From assembly GCF_005239225.2 (NCBI RefSeq), contig NC_133296.1, forward strand, positions 3,348,001 through 3,412,000: 64,000 nt of DNA, read 5' to 3'. This document shows, piece by piece, positions 12,765 to 23,084 of this stretch; position 1 is the stretch's first letter; each line of letters begins with the position of its first letter. A model generated the notes under the pieces. The model saw only the letters and a list, made by a program, of their open reading frames with translations, was not told the DNA's origin and ran no database searches. Position numbers and translations under genes: made by a program. This DNA comes from Populus alba. Lineage: Eukaryota; Streptophyta; Magnoliopsida; Malpighiales; Salicaceae.

Positions 12765-13250
12765 ACTAAATGTATGTGTGGCTGGGACTCTGTCAATAAG
12801 CATCAGGTGATGTAGAGAGGTCAAAGTTTCATTTGGCCAAAGCTGCGATGAATAAATATTTATGTCCCTCCGTGTTTTCTTCTTACTGTGAATGTTTTGT
12901 GGAGGTAGTTTGAAGGTATTATGTTTTGATGCTACCATAGATGGCATGCCCAGCTGGGTGTTGTGTTGTTTAATAATTGGCCAATGGCAAAGGAGTTCTA
13001 ATAGAATTGAGTTGCATGAATCAAGATGAATTGGAATTACGGGGGTTAGGCTTATAGTTGTGAAACCCAGCCTAATTGGGACTTACATGTAACTTATGTT
13101 ACACTTTAAGGACTAACTTGTACTGTATTGAACTACATAGCCTAAAATGTAGATTGGATTTTTGGCACCATCGGGTCACCATGAGAGGTTTTACACTTTT
13201 ACTTCCATCTCATTCTTCTATTCACACACCAAGATTTTCATCATCCTCAC
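12765..13250 (+). other. 3' UTR and downstream flank of the first PR-4 gene
   Basis: The first ~170 bases are the presumed 3' UTR, with AATAAA at 12851. This UTR text is recognisable again in the truncated copy at 14.92-15.12 kb. Confidence 0.6.
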
Positions 13251-14050
13251 TAAATAATTTATAAAATTTTAAAACTGGTCCTCAAAGCTTGTGGTTCTTG
13301 CAATTTCACCATTAATCTTCTTCAATTGGAACCTCAAATTCATGAGCTTTTTACAAATTGATCCTTAGTCTTGAAATTCTTCAATTTGACCCTCCAACAA
13401 CATTCAATCTTTAAATTTTTTCAATTGAGCCCCTTATTGCATCAATTTAGCTTTTCAATGTTCTAATTATGTCCCTAATCTTCCAATCCTTTTGAAATTG
13501 ATCCGAATTAGGTTTCCAAACTTAATTTTTCTTCCACCAAGTCCTTAACTAAGTCAATTAAACCCATAAAAAATTTATTTAAGTCCTTAAACTTAATTAA
13601 TTCTTTTGATTTTAGCCAAATTGACTTTCCAATTTAATTTTGCTTTTCATTAAGCCCTTGATTAAATCAATTAGGCTCGTAATTGTTTTTTTCAATTAGA
13701 CTCTCTATGGTTGCAATTGGGCTCCTAACCTTCGTCACTCAGTTTAATTTTGTCATTTAACCTTCAATTAACTTCCCCTTATATGTTTTTCATGTTTTAT
13801 GGATACATTTTTGGAACTCAAAATTGAATTATTACATAGACTACAATAATTTAATAGAAAGAAGATTAAAACAAATCATGATAATTAATTGATAATCAAT
13901 AAAAATATTGAATGATGATATAAAAAAGAAAAAATTAAAAATTAGGATTTTGAAAAAGAATAAGGAAAATTATTTTTGAAAAAAATAATTAAAATGCTTC
14001 ACTGTTCATATGAAGTGTGAAGCACCATAATCTATTCAAATTCTAGTTCT
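13251..14050 (+). repeat. Dispersed repeat block, copy 1
   Basis: Characterised by alternating phrases such as cttcaatttgaccctccaac, attaagcccttgattaaatc, gcaattgggctcctaac and ttcaattaacttcccctta, and ending with a decayed palindrome (tgcttcactgttcatatgaa, from 13997). Copy 2 lies 0.3 kb downstream. It is non-coding and of unknown class. Confidence 0.7.
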
Positions 14051-14339
14051 TATAGGTTAATTGGATCTTGATTCTTGATGTTGAAGAATAGATTCTATCC
14101 ATCCATTGAAGTAAGTAGAAAACCCTGTCCTACTTTATCACTTGCCAACGAAGGACACATGACTTTTTTAGAGGGTTGAGCAATGTTGGGTGGAGGTTTT
14201 TTTGGAAAGAATCCGCGTATCGTGCAAAGGCAATGAATAATCAGAGCTGTAAAATGGGTACCTGGACATTTTTTTTCTTTTGTTCTTAGAAAGAAGACAA
14301 TGAATAGTATTAAATGACATGTTATTCAGGATTTAGGAT

Positions 14340-14905
14340 TTGAAATTACACGACTTGTCATCTTGTTTATTTAAGTCCATGAGCATAATTAATTCTTCTT
14401 ATTTTAGTCAAATTAACCTTTTAACTTAATTTTGTTTTTGATTAAGCTCTTGATTAAATCAATTAAGCTCATCAAAAATTTAATTAATTCTCTAAACTTA
14501 ATTATTTGACAAGTCTTCCCCAATCTTAAATATCTTTCTTTAAGTTGATCCCAAATTCTCATTGTACGTTTTCTTTAATAAGACCATTTATTGTTGCAAT
14601 TGGGCTCCTAACAAGTTTACTTTGGTCTTTCAACCTTCAATTAACTTCTCCTTACCCCTTTTTTATTTTTTTTTGGATAAATTTTGAGAATTCAAAATTA
14701 GATTATGACAAAAAGTATAATAATTTTATAAAAAGAAAATTAAAATAAATTATGATGATTAATTCAAAACCAATAAAATATTGAAAGAAAAAATTTGAGA
14801 AGTAGGAGTTTAAAAAAGAACAAGGAAAAAAAATTAAGGTGCTTCACTGTTCATATGAACAGTGAAGCACCGTAATCAATAATTCAGATTCTAGTTCTTT
14901 TAGCA
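14340..14905 (+). repeat. Dispersed repeat block, copy 2
   Basis: Shares with copy 1 the phrases cttgattaaatcaattaagc, gcaattgggctcctaac, cttcaattaacttctcctta, a purine-rich tail and the terminal palindrome. It is shorter than copy 1 at its left side. It abuts the truncated PR-4 copy. Confidence 0.7.
14838..14871. repeat. Perfect 34-bp palindrome
   Basis: The left arm ggtgcttcactgttcat is followed directly by its exact reverse complement atgaacagtgaagcacc with no spacer. It lies at the right end of repeat copy 2. The matching site in copy 1 (about 13996-14029) has lost perfect symmetry. Confidence 0.95.
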
Positions 14906-14918
14906 AAGAGAAGAATTA

Positions 14919-15115
14919 ACAGTTCGTTGATTGTAGTGATTCTGTCTACAGCCCCAAACCTCTGCTCTCTATCATCGATAATCAATGGACTAAATGCCTG
15001 ACTACATACGATAAATTAAGATCTTATGGCTCCGGACTCCGCTAGTAAGCATGGGGTGATGTAATTGAGGCCAAAGTTTCATTTGACTAAAGCTGTGGTG
15101 ATGAATAGATATTTT
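14919..15115 (+). pseudogene. Truncated PR-4 copy: 3' end of exon 2 plus 3' UTR
   Basis: The text from cagttcgttgattgtagtga onward parallels the end of the first PR-4 gene (12696 onward): the final coding codons, the 15-residue extension and the 3' UTR (ccaaagtttcatttg, agctgtggtgatgaata). The stop codon is changed (TAG to TGG) and nothing upstream of the last ~20 codons survives. It carries the extension, so it derives from the vacuolar-type gene, not from the two downstream genes. It sits immediately before the promoter of the second PR-4 gene. Confidence 0.9.
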
Positions 15116-15312
15116 GAAACCCATTAAATGCTGAAAGATGAGCCATACCTACTGATAGAGAAGCCACCCTCCATGACAACTGTGTAGTTCTAGATGGGGC
15201 AAGATAGCTGCCTTTTTCGACTCTCCAATTCGTGGTCAAGATCGGATGCTTGAACATGCAGTTTTTTCCCAAAGTCAAGGGTATTTTTGTACGTATAGTA
15301 GTCATCTCCTCA

Positions 15313-15320
15313 TTATAAAT
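15313..15320 (+). promoter_or_regulatory. TATA box of the second hevein-barwin gene
   Basis: ttataaat lies about 50 bases before the ATG at 15369. The surrounding phrase ctcctcattataaa is shared with the third gene (20867-20880), as is an upstream caagggtatttntgtac. Confidence 0.7.
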
Positions 15321-15368
15321 GCATGCGTCCAAGGCCAGCTTAGGCAACCAAAAAGTACTCAAAACAAA

Positions 15369-16192
15369 ATGAAGAGGTTGAGCTTATTCATGGTGTTCCT
15401 CCTATGCCTAGCAGCTACTGCCATTGCCCAGAATTGTGGCCGGCAGGCTGGAGGCCAAACCTGCGCTAACAATCTTTGTTGTAGCCAATGGGGTTACTGC
15501 GGGACAAGTGACGATCACTGTAATCCTTCCAAGAATTGTCAAAGCAACTGTAGGTCTAGCGGTACTGGTGGCGGTACTGGTGGCGGTGGTGAAAGTGCTT
15601 CAAATGTTAGAGCCACCTATCATTATTACAATCCTGACCAGAATGGATGGGACTTGAATGCTGTGAGTGCTTATTGTTCTACATGGGATGCCAATAAGCC
15701 TTTGGCATGGCGTCGGAAATACGGCTGGACTGCCTTTTGTGGACCGGTTGGACCCCGGGGACAGGCTTCCTGTGGCAAGTGCTTGAGGGTAAGAGCTATT
15801 TAAATAGACATGAAATGCACATGTTATATATTGCCCTTTGCTTTATTTGCTACTCTTTTTTTGTTTTTTCAATAGATGTGCTTAAGAACAAAGCGCATGA
15901 TAATTTCTTTAGCAGGAATATTGCTTTTATTCTGTGATGATTATTTCACTTGTTTAGCTAGCTAGCATAGATCTTTATATGAATTCATTACACATCGAAA
16001 CCCTAATTGAATTTCATGTAGGTGACCAATACCGGAACCGGAGCTCAAGTGACTGTGAGGATTGTCGACCAGTGCAGCAATGGAGGTCTAGACTTGGATG
16101 CTGGGGTGTTCCGACAAATAGATACTGATGGAAGAGGCAATGCTCAAGGCCACCTTATTGTGAACTACCAGTTTGTGAATTGCGGGGACTGA
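15369..16192 (+). CDS. Hevein-barwin protein (PR-4 class I), no C-terminal tail
   Basis: Exons 15369-15788 and 16022-16192 (phase 0, CLR|VTN) give 196 residues. The ATG at 15369 was chosen over an upstream in-frame ATG (15246) because it starts a clean signal peptide ([19 protein letters not shown], cut before Q21) and follows the TATA box by 50 bases. A hevein domain with eight cysteines and SQWGYCG is followed by a Gly/Thr hinge (GTGGGTGGGG), then the barwin domain ending at NCGD-stop. Family role: chitin binding and antifungal defence, with probable RNase activity. Lacking the tail seen in the gene at 12003, it is predicted to be secreted to the apoplast. It is very close in sequence to the third gene. 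Confidence 0.96.
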
Positions 16193-17165
16193 AGCATGAC
16201 CCTCTAGTTAATTCTATGGCCAAATAAATCAAATAAAAGGGAATACTTATCTTAATAATCCCAATTATTTTGGATTAATAGAAGAATTGGAGAAAGTAAA
16301 CCCTGTACGTCTTGAAATAATTAATATCTGAAAGAATATATATATACACACACACACAAGCTTTTTCGTTGGTGTGCTATTTGTGGTACTCCTCCTCTAG
16401 TCTCTACGTTGGACAAAGATCAACAACTCTTATCTTTACATGAATTCTAAATTAAAATTCATGATCTTCCATTGTTTGGATATTGTCTATGATCCTTTCT
16501 CTTTAAGGTTGGATTTCAGTTTATTATACACTTAAAAAGGTAACGGAATTGGATAGTTTCAACAATGCACCCTTGTTTTTAATAAGAGAAGGAATGGAGA
16601 AGATCGGTGGAGATCGTCTATGATTCTTTTTATATTATTCAATGTTTAGGAAAGAAAACAACAACAATCCAACAAAATAAAGCTGTTATATATAATAATT
16701 ATTAAAGATTTATATGATCATTATTTAAGAGTCTGTGAAATTAGTTGAGGTGCGCACAAACTGATCCGGACATTCATGTTAATAAAAAAATAAAACTGTT
16801 ATATAATTATTTTTAAAAACAAATAATTTATAGGCGGTAACTTGTAAGTTGTATATAAAATTAAAAATAAAATACAAAAATATATTCTTCAAGAATGTCC
16901 GGCTGTAATGAAAGAAAAATAATTTGTTGAAAAAACAATTGGATACCTCAATTTCTTTAAAAATTCAAAGAGCTCATTGTTGTGAATTGAATTTGAGAGG
17001 GAGGGAAAATCTTAATTAACTGGTGCTCTTTAAATTGAAGGCTAGATTACTGTTGGCCATTTGATGGTAGTTAAGTCCGTTATTTCTGTAATTAGTAGCC
17101 TTATACGTGTCAGATAGAGAGGATGTTGCAGAATATTAATTGTACGTAGCTCTTCTCTATATTGC
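16193..17165. other. 3' flank of the second PR-4 gene, no gene seen
   Basis: Presumed 3' UTR, then AT-rich DNA with a short (TA)(CA) microsatellite (16338-16359) and a SINE fragment (16733-16790). No coding signal was found. Confidence 0.5.
16733..16790 (+). repeat. SINE 3' fragment
   Basis: gaaattagttgaggtgcgca followed by an A-rich end matches the 3' end of the SINE at 22869-23066. The promoter half is missing. Confidence 0.75.
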
Positions 17166-17183
17166 TAAGCTGTAACATAATTT

Positions 17184-17373
17184 TATTTTTAGTTTAATGT
17201 GGGTGTCCGGGCTAGCTTGCGTATACCTTGACTAATCCCACGGGCCCTAAAGTTAACGACCATGTAAGCTTACAGTAGCCATCATATGAGCAACTCCAGA
17301 GCTCAAACCTGAGACCACAAAGGAAGCAAACCTTTTGGTCCCAACTCTTATCACTGACCACCACCTAGATGAT
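17184..17373 (-). mobile_element. tRNA-derived SINE, near full length, flanked by target-site duplication
   Basis: Read on the minus strand it begins with catctaggtggtggtcagtg (A-box region), has a B box in caggtttgagct, and ends in a short A/T-rich tail. Flanking direct repeats are TAAGCTGTAACATAATTT (17166-17183) and TAAGCTGTAACAGAATTT (17374-17391): 18 bp with one mismatch, a target-site duplication from LINE-type retroposition. It is the same family as the element at 22869-23066. It is non-coding and needs LINE machinery in trans. Confidence 0.88.
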
Positions 17374-17391
17374 TAAGCTGTAACAGAATTT

Positions 17392-18714
17392 GACATTACG
17401 CAACATGGATGGATGAAATGAACACAAGAACCTCTCTCTCTCTCTAATTCAAGAACACAAAATTTGAAAATCCCAGTAAAAAAATCGTTAAGAAATGAAA
17501 TAAATCAAAGCCACGTTTCTTTAACATCTCAAAATTCAAATTAATAACACAAAACAAGAAAGACCCTAAAACGTATAACTGAATCCAATAGTGTTAAATC
17601 TAAAAATAAAACTGGACTCATCAATTTTATGTTTAGGTCATCACTTATCCCCTTCCCTTTTAATCATGGGACTCTTAAGCAAATGATTTGTATACAAAAT
17701 ATGTTCATCCATCGGTATATTTTTCAGAAAGTAAAAAATTGGATGGAGCTTCTAGCTTATCTCGAAGATAGTATTGCTTAATATGGGCATGCATGGGTGT
17801 GGATTTTTATCTGTAAGCAATGCAACTTCTATTATTTTACATTAGATTTTGTTTTTTAACATTTAAAAATTCAATTTTTACGAGGTTATATATGTTGATA
17901 ATGTTTTGGGGCAGAAAGAGAATTTCAAAGCTGAATTTTCTAAATGTAAAATGACCATTGTTCTTGATGGATAGATGGTTGTGCTGATGCACTGCAATTT
18001 TATGAAGGATTATTACATCTTCTGTCTTGTAATTCTACCTTCATCTTACATAATAATATGATTAGCTCCCAGTTGTCTTCCTTTATCTCTCTCTATTTTC
18101 TCTCTTAAGAATTCAAATATCTGAAACAAGTCATTGAAGCTATGATAAAAATAAAAAAAATTGGTTGATTTCACCAAGTCTATTCAAACAGTAATCAGTT
18201 GCAGAAGTTTCAAAGTTTTCTATTGAAAGGCTTCTTACGTAAAAGTATATATCAAAAGGAAACCTCTGCCTTCTCTTGCCAACTGGTATCAAGGACCCAA
18301 ACGAGACAGAGGTTTTGTAATCAGGAAAGCTTTGGTATTAGCTGCTTCTTGTTTCTTACCTCTGCATGTCCATTGGAATATTGAACCAGACTCAACAAAT
18401 GATGTTGCATGGCTTGAGAGGAACAGGGGCTTGAGAAGAACAGGGAAAGCAGGGCGTAGAGTATGCAGAACATCTTCAAATCCATCAGCAAGTTGTCAAA
18501 GGAAGGTTTTTCTTTCTTTTCTTTTTTTTCTTGACAACGCAAATTCTGCTCACACTACGCTGCAGAGCAAATCAAATAATAGCATTTTAAAATGTATAAA
18601 TCGAATAGCTAAACTATGAATGTTTTATATGATATTATTATTGCCAGAGACGTTATAAGAGCTGTTGTTCGTATCAAACATGCACAAAAAGTTATCATCT
18701 ACACTTTGATAGCA
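17392..18714. other. Intergenic, no gene supported
   Basis: AT-rich. A minus-strand open frame (18321-18542) encodes a peptide with one hydrophobic stretch, but no family was recognised and it lies downstream of a pseudogene on the same strand. Confidence 0.4.
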
Positions 18715-19352
18715 TTTTATGGCTTTTGCTTTTTTTGCTTTTCCTTATCTTCCACTGTAAACTCCTTTTCTGATGCTTCAGAGAGCAGTTGCTTCAACTC
18801 TTTTATCTGTCCGACAGCGGCAGCTTCATTAATCCTAAGATTTCTTTCACGGGTAATGAAAACCAAAGCATTGTCTTCTTCAGCTAAGATGTCTTTGAGT
18901 TGGGAATTTTCAGCCCGGCAATTCCTGCAGCTTTCTCTGCAACGTTGGCTTTATTCAGGTCCTGTTGAAGCATATCACGCATCTTCTGAGTCTCTTTCTT
19001 CAGGCTTTATTGTGTTCGTGCTTTCAGCTGTTTAAAGCAATTCAAGAAGTTTACTGTTCTGTTCCCATGGACAGGACTTTTCATCTTCAGTTCTTCTGAT
19101 ACAATCCACCAAGCCAGTCTCTTTCGCATTCCATGACAGAAGCGATTCTGCAGCCTCCATCCCCAACCTCTCAGCTGTTTTTCTATATCAATCAGGTTCT
19201 TTCCTTGCTCCGTTCAAAAGAGTCCTATACTTGTCCTCGATGCTGTTTAAATTCTCTTGCAAATTTTCTACCTCCGCTTTGAAGTGCTCCAGCTCTTTCT
19301 AGGTTCTGTCTTGTCAACTGAAGTTCAGACTTGAGACTCTAATTCTTTTTGA
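18715..19352 (-). pseudogene. Coiled-coil protein pseudogene (WEB-family-like), frameshifted
   Basis: Minus-strand translation gives consecutive heptad-rich blocks in different frames: ELEHFKAEVENLQENLNSIE and KYRTLLNGARKEPD, stop; RLGMEAAESLLSWNAKETGL and VDCIRRTEDEK, stop; then MRDMLQQDLNKANVAEKAAG, and in another frame INEAAAVGQIKELKQLLSEA followed by SEKEFTVEDKE. The blocks are collinear and separated by stops and frameshifts, so the locus is dead. The phrase pattern resembles WEB-family (chloroplast-movement/coiled-coil) proteins as I remember them; the family name is tentative. No introns are evident, so it may be a processed copy or a single-exon fragment. Confidence 0.7.
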
Positions 19353-20866
19353 AATGAAATTTTATCCCCAGTGTAAAAGTTTTCACCTTAGTTTGTGATT
19401 TATACTATCAAATTATTGTTCAGCTGTTGTAATTATCATGGAGATTCCTTCAAATAAAATTACCCCCAGTTCATCTAATTGTGTCTGTCCTTCTTAATAA
19501 TCATTACAGGACACATGCATCATGATCATTTTTGTCATGAACTTTACAAATTCATTCAGTTGAGAAAATTTTATTAAAAACTTTCAAGAAATTATTTTTT
19601 ATGTATTAGGATCAAGCCATAAATTTTAATAATTGTATTTATGTGTTAATTTGTTAAAAGAATAAAATTAAAAAAATCAATAAATATTATGTATGAATAA
19701 AATTTGAATAAAACTGTGTGTGGGGGGGGTAAAAATGTGAATAAAAATTTAATTCAAGGCTCCATTAAATTTTTGTCATGGTTACTAGCATTATAGTTTT
19801 TATAAATATCTTTATTTTAAATATTTTTTTCTAATATATGTGAGGAAAATATTAAAGATATAAAAATGAGTAAAAAAATTATAATACGTTTTGTTTTGTC
19901 TTATGTGTCCATTTTAATATTAGTAGAGTTTGTCAAAATATATAAATCCTTTCCTCTAGAAGGGTAAGAAATAATATATATATATAAATCAAGGGTCCAC
20001 TGCAAAGAAAAATAATAACAAAGGTTGAATCTAATAATTTGTTGAATGTTAATATAATTTTAATTATCTTTTAATTTTATGTGTTATTTTTAAATTTTTT
20101 GAATATAGACACAAACATAATTTTTATGGAGCGCGGACAATATACTAGTAATTTTGAAGTCTAATTTTTTTATTTTAATTATTCTTTTATCACTTACTAG
20201 TATAGTTTGGAAACTTGGATCGATCAAAGGTTTGAATCAGGCCAGGTTTATGAAAAATAGAGAAAGATAAAATTTAGAGTAACAAAACTTAGAGTAACCT
20301 AGTGGGTCGACCTGATTTTTATTTTTTTTAATTAAAACGATATCATTTTAATTAAAAAAATAAAATAGATTCTAATAACCTAATAATTTGGTTAAAACTT
20401 GATAATTCAGTTAAAATATAGACTGGGTGTAAAAAGTATGCTCGCTAGTTTTCATTCACGTGTAACTTTCTTACTCATGGCTTAAAATTGACTCGACTTG
20501 GAGGTCATAAAAAGAGGTGAGAGGTTATGGATGAGCCACATTTTAGGGCACAATTGTCGGACTTGTAATAGAAGAGTTGCGTATCTTGACTCTCAACTCC
20601 AATGCCAGTTTTCTTTGGCTTCCATCCCCTCCTAAGGCCTTTTGTCCCTGAGAGTTAGTGCGCTATCTAGAACGTCGAAAGGAGCGTTGAAACTACCATC
20701 GCCTCCATTCACGAAGATTTTCGTTATTTCATAGGATCGACTCTAGAATTCATCAAATCAATGAAGGAAAATATTGAGGATGCGAGTAACAGTCAAAATG
20801 CGACATGGAAGTGATCGTGTCATACTTGTCCACAAACAAGGGTATTTGTGTACTTACAGACGTGTT
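19353..20866. other. Intergenic, 5' flank of the third PR-4 gene
   Basis: AT-rich to about 20450, then more balanced sequence before the third PR-4 gene. A short poly-G run (ggggggggt, 19721-19729) is notable. No coding exon was recognised. Confidence 0.45.
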
Positions 20867-20873
20867 CTCCTCA

Positions 20874-20880
20874 TTATAAA
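20874..20880 (+). promoter_or_regulatory. TATA box of the third hevein-barwin gene
   Basis: ttataaa lies 50 bases before the ATG at 20930 in a proximal promoter that aligns with that of the second gene (shared ctcctcattataaa and aaaacaaaatg). Confidence 0.7.
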
Positions 20881-20929
20881 CTCAGGCGTCCTAGGGCAAC
20901 TGGGGCAGACAAAACATACCCAAAACAAA

Positions 20930-21849
20930 ATGCAGAGGTTAAGCTTTTTCGTTGTATTCCTCCTATGCTTGGTAGCTACTGCCATAGCTCAAAATTGTGG
21001 CCGGCAGGCTGGAGGCCAAACCTGCGCTAACAATCTTTGTTGTAGCCAATGGGGTTTTTGTGGGACAAGTGACGATCATTGTAATCCTTCCAAGAGTTGT
21101 CAAAGCAACTGTAGTCCTGGTGGTGGTGGTGGTGGTGGTGGTGAAAGTGCTTCAAATGTTAGAGCCACGTATCATTATTACAATCCTGACCAAAATGGAT
21201 GGGACTTGAATGCTGTGAGTGCTTATTGTTCTACATGGGATGCCAATAAGCCTCTGGAATGGCGTCGGAAATATGGTTGGACCGCCTTTTGTGGACCGGT
21301 TGGACCCACTGGACAGGCTTCTTGTGGCAGGTGCTTGAGGGTAAGAGTTAACTACACCATGAAATATATCTTGATGTTCTCTGCTTTACTCCTACTCTTT
21401 GTTTTTCACTAGTGATGCCCAATAACAATCTGGAAGCTCATCACTGCTTTTACAGTTTTGAAGTTTAAAAAAGTTCTCTAAAAAAGAAGATGAATTTGAG
21501 TCGAGTCCTTGAATGTGGATATGCTCGCCATGGTCTAGGGTAGCTAGCTAATAACTTCTCATGTGTGTGCATTAGATGTTAATGTAGAACAAATTACTTT
21601 ACGTACGTATTAGAATTCCCATGGACATCAACAGACAAATTCAATAAATTAAATATATTTTCACATATATTTATGTAGGTGACAAACACTGGGACTGGAG
21701 CACAAGCTACTGTGAGGATTGTTGACCAATGCAGCAATGGAGGTCTAGACTTGGACGCTGGAGTATTCCAGCAAATAGATACTGATGGAAGGGGCAATGC
21801 TCAAGGCCACCTCATTGTGAACTACCAATTTGTGGATTGTGGGGACTAG
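20930..21849 (+). CDS. Hevein-barwin protein (PR-4 class I), third copy
   Basis: Exons 20930-21340 and 21679-21849 (phase 0, CLR|VTN) give 193 residues. Signal peptide 1-20 ([18 protein letters not shown]), then a hevein domain with eight cysteines (SQWGFCG), a pure glycine hinge of eight residues coded by GGT repeats, and a barwin domain ending DCGD-stop. An in-frame ATG at 20774 was rejected because it lies upstream of the TATA box. It differs from the second gene at only a few residues (for example RC for KC before the intron, and hinge length), which implies a recent duplication or gene conversion. Expected role: chitin binding, antifungal, apoplastic. Its intron is longer (338 bp against 233 bp). 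Confidence 0.96.
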
Positions 21850-22868
21850 AGCATGGCCCTCTAGTTCTATGATGAAAATAAGAGAAATCCGCACCTAAAT
21901 AATTTCAATTCCCAATAATGCAATACATATGTTGAGGTTTGAATAATAAAAAAATTATTAATGATTGCAAATCAGTGTTATTCCCAATAATTTTAAATAA
22001 TAAAACAACATTATTATTATTATTATTATTATTATTAATCCAAATTAATTTATTCAATCCATTATTTAGACCTTTCATCGATCATAAACTAGATAGATTT
22101 AATGTATTTATTATAAACCTTAACATGGGTTTTAAAATAAAAATTTAAAATTTTTTTACGAGATGGGATAATAGTATTGGACCTGTTTGTTTTTGTGTTT
22201 TAAAAGTGTTTTTGAAAAAAATTAAAAAAATTTATTTTTTTATTTACTTTAAATTCATATATTTTTAGTGTTTTCAAATATTTTGATATGCTGATATTAA
22301 AAATAAATTTTAAAAAATAAAATATATATAATTGACATATATTTTAACACAAAAAATTATTTAAAAAAAACCATAATTATACATTATACTGATAAACAAG
22401 CTATGAAGGGTTAAAATAAACAAAGTTGAGGCAGATGATCCTATTTAAGGACTAAAATATTCTAGTTAAAGCCCTAAAATTAGAATGGAAATCAATTTAG
22501 CCGAAGGTATGTAGCAGCAATTAATGAGCCTAATGGCTAGCCATAATGCAAATCTGAACCACACCATGTGCTGCGCTGCCCTGTGACTCAAGCATCCACC
22601 TCAGCCCTACTGTTTCAAGAGGATTTCAGTTCCATGTATTCAGCCAAAATTAAACCCAAAGCTTAAAGAGAAAAATTCCAAATCACGAGAGAAGTTGTCG
22701 TTTTCAAATGTAATCTATCCAGGGGGGAGGTACGTACCCAGAGGGGGGCAAAGGAAATTCTTCACTTCTTGGATGGGGCTTTGACCGACTTTATTCAAGA
22801 GGGTCCAAGGAAATTCTCTATTTACGTATTGGATGAGGCTTTGACTCATCGAGAGACAAGAGGCTATT
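21850..22868. other. 3' flank and repeats, no gene seen
   Basis: Presumed 3' UTR, then a TTA microsatellite (about 22010-22037), one copy of the ~200-bp AT-rich repeat, and unique sequence from 22410 without coding signal. Confidence 0.5.
22185..22400 (+). repeat. Dispersed ~200-bp AT-rich repeat, copy C
   Basis: Contains gtgttttaaaagtgtttttg, attttgatatgctgatatta and a terminal accataattat, in the same order as copies A and B. Confidence 0.65.
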
Positions 22869-23066
22869 AACTATTTAGATGGTGGTCTAGTGGTAAGAGT
22901 CTGAGATCAAGAAGTTTGTTTTTTTTATGGTTGCAGGTTTGAGCCCTAGGTTGCTTATATGATGGCCACTGGATGCTTACATGGTCGTTAACTTCAGGGC
23001 CCGTGAGATTAGTCGAGGTGCGCGCAAACTGGCCCGGATACCCACGTTAAACTAAAAAAAAAAAAA
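22869..23066 (+). mobile_element. tRNA-derived SINE, full length, with target-site duplication
   Basis: A box tggtctagtgg (22883-22893) and B box ggtttgagccc (22936-22946) sit 43 bp apart, as in a tRNA-type RNA polymerase III promoter. The body carries cttacatggtcgttaacttc and gagattagtcgaggtgcgcg, ending in a poly-A tract. Exact flanking repeats aagaggctatt (22858-22868 and 23067-23077) form an 11-bp target-site duplication. Non-autonomous; mobilised by LINE machinery. Confidence 0.92.
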
Positions 23067-23084
23067 AAGAGGCTATTTTATTGT

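Noticed and set aside
18321..18542. 73-residue minus-strand frame with a hydrophobic stretch
   Set aside because: No family signal, no upstream gene model, and near a pseudogene; not enough to call a small secreted protein.
20774..20929. Longer start for the third PR-4 protein
   Set aside because: The in-frame ATG lies upstream of the TATA box and would bury the signal peptide.
22876..22950. tRNA gene
   Set aside because: The A and B boxes are those of a SINE; no cloverleaf or acceptor stem could be drawn and a target-site duplication flanks the element.
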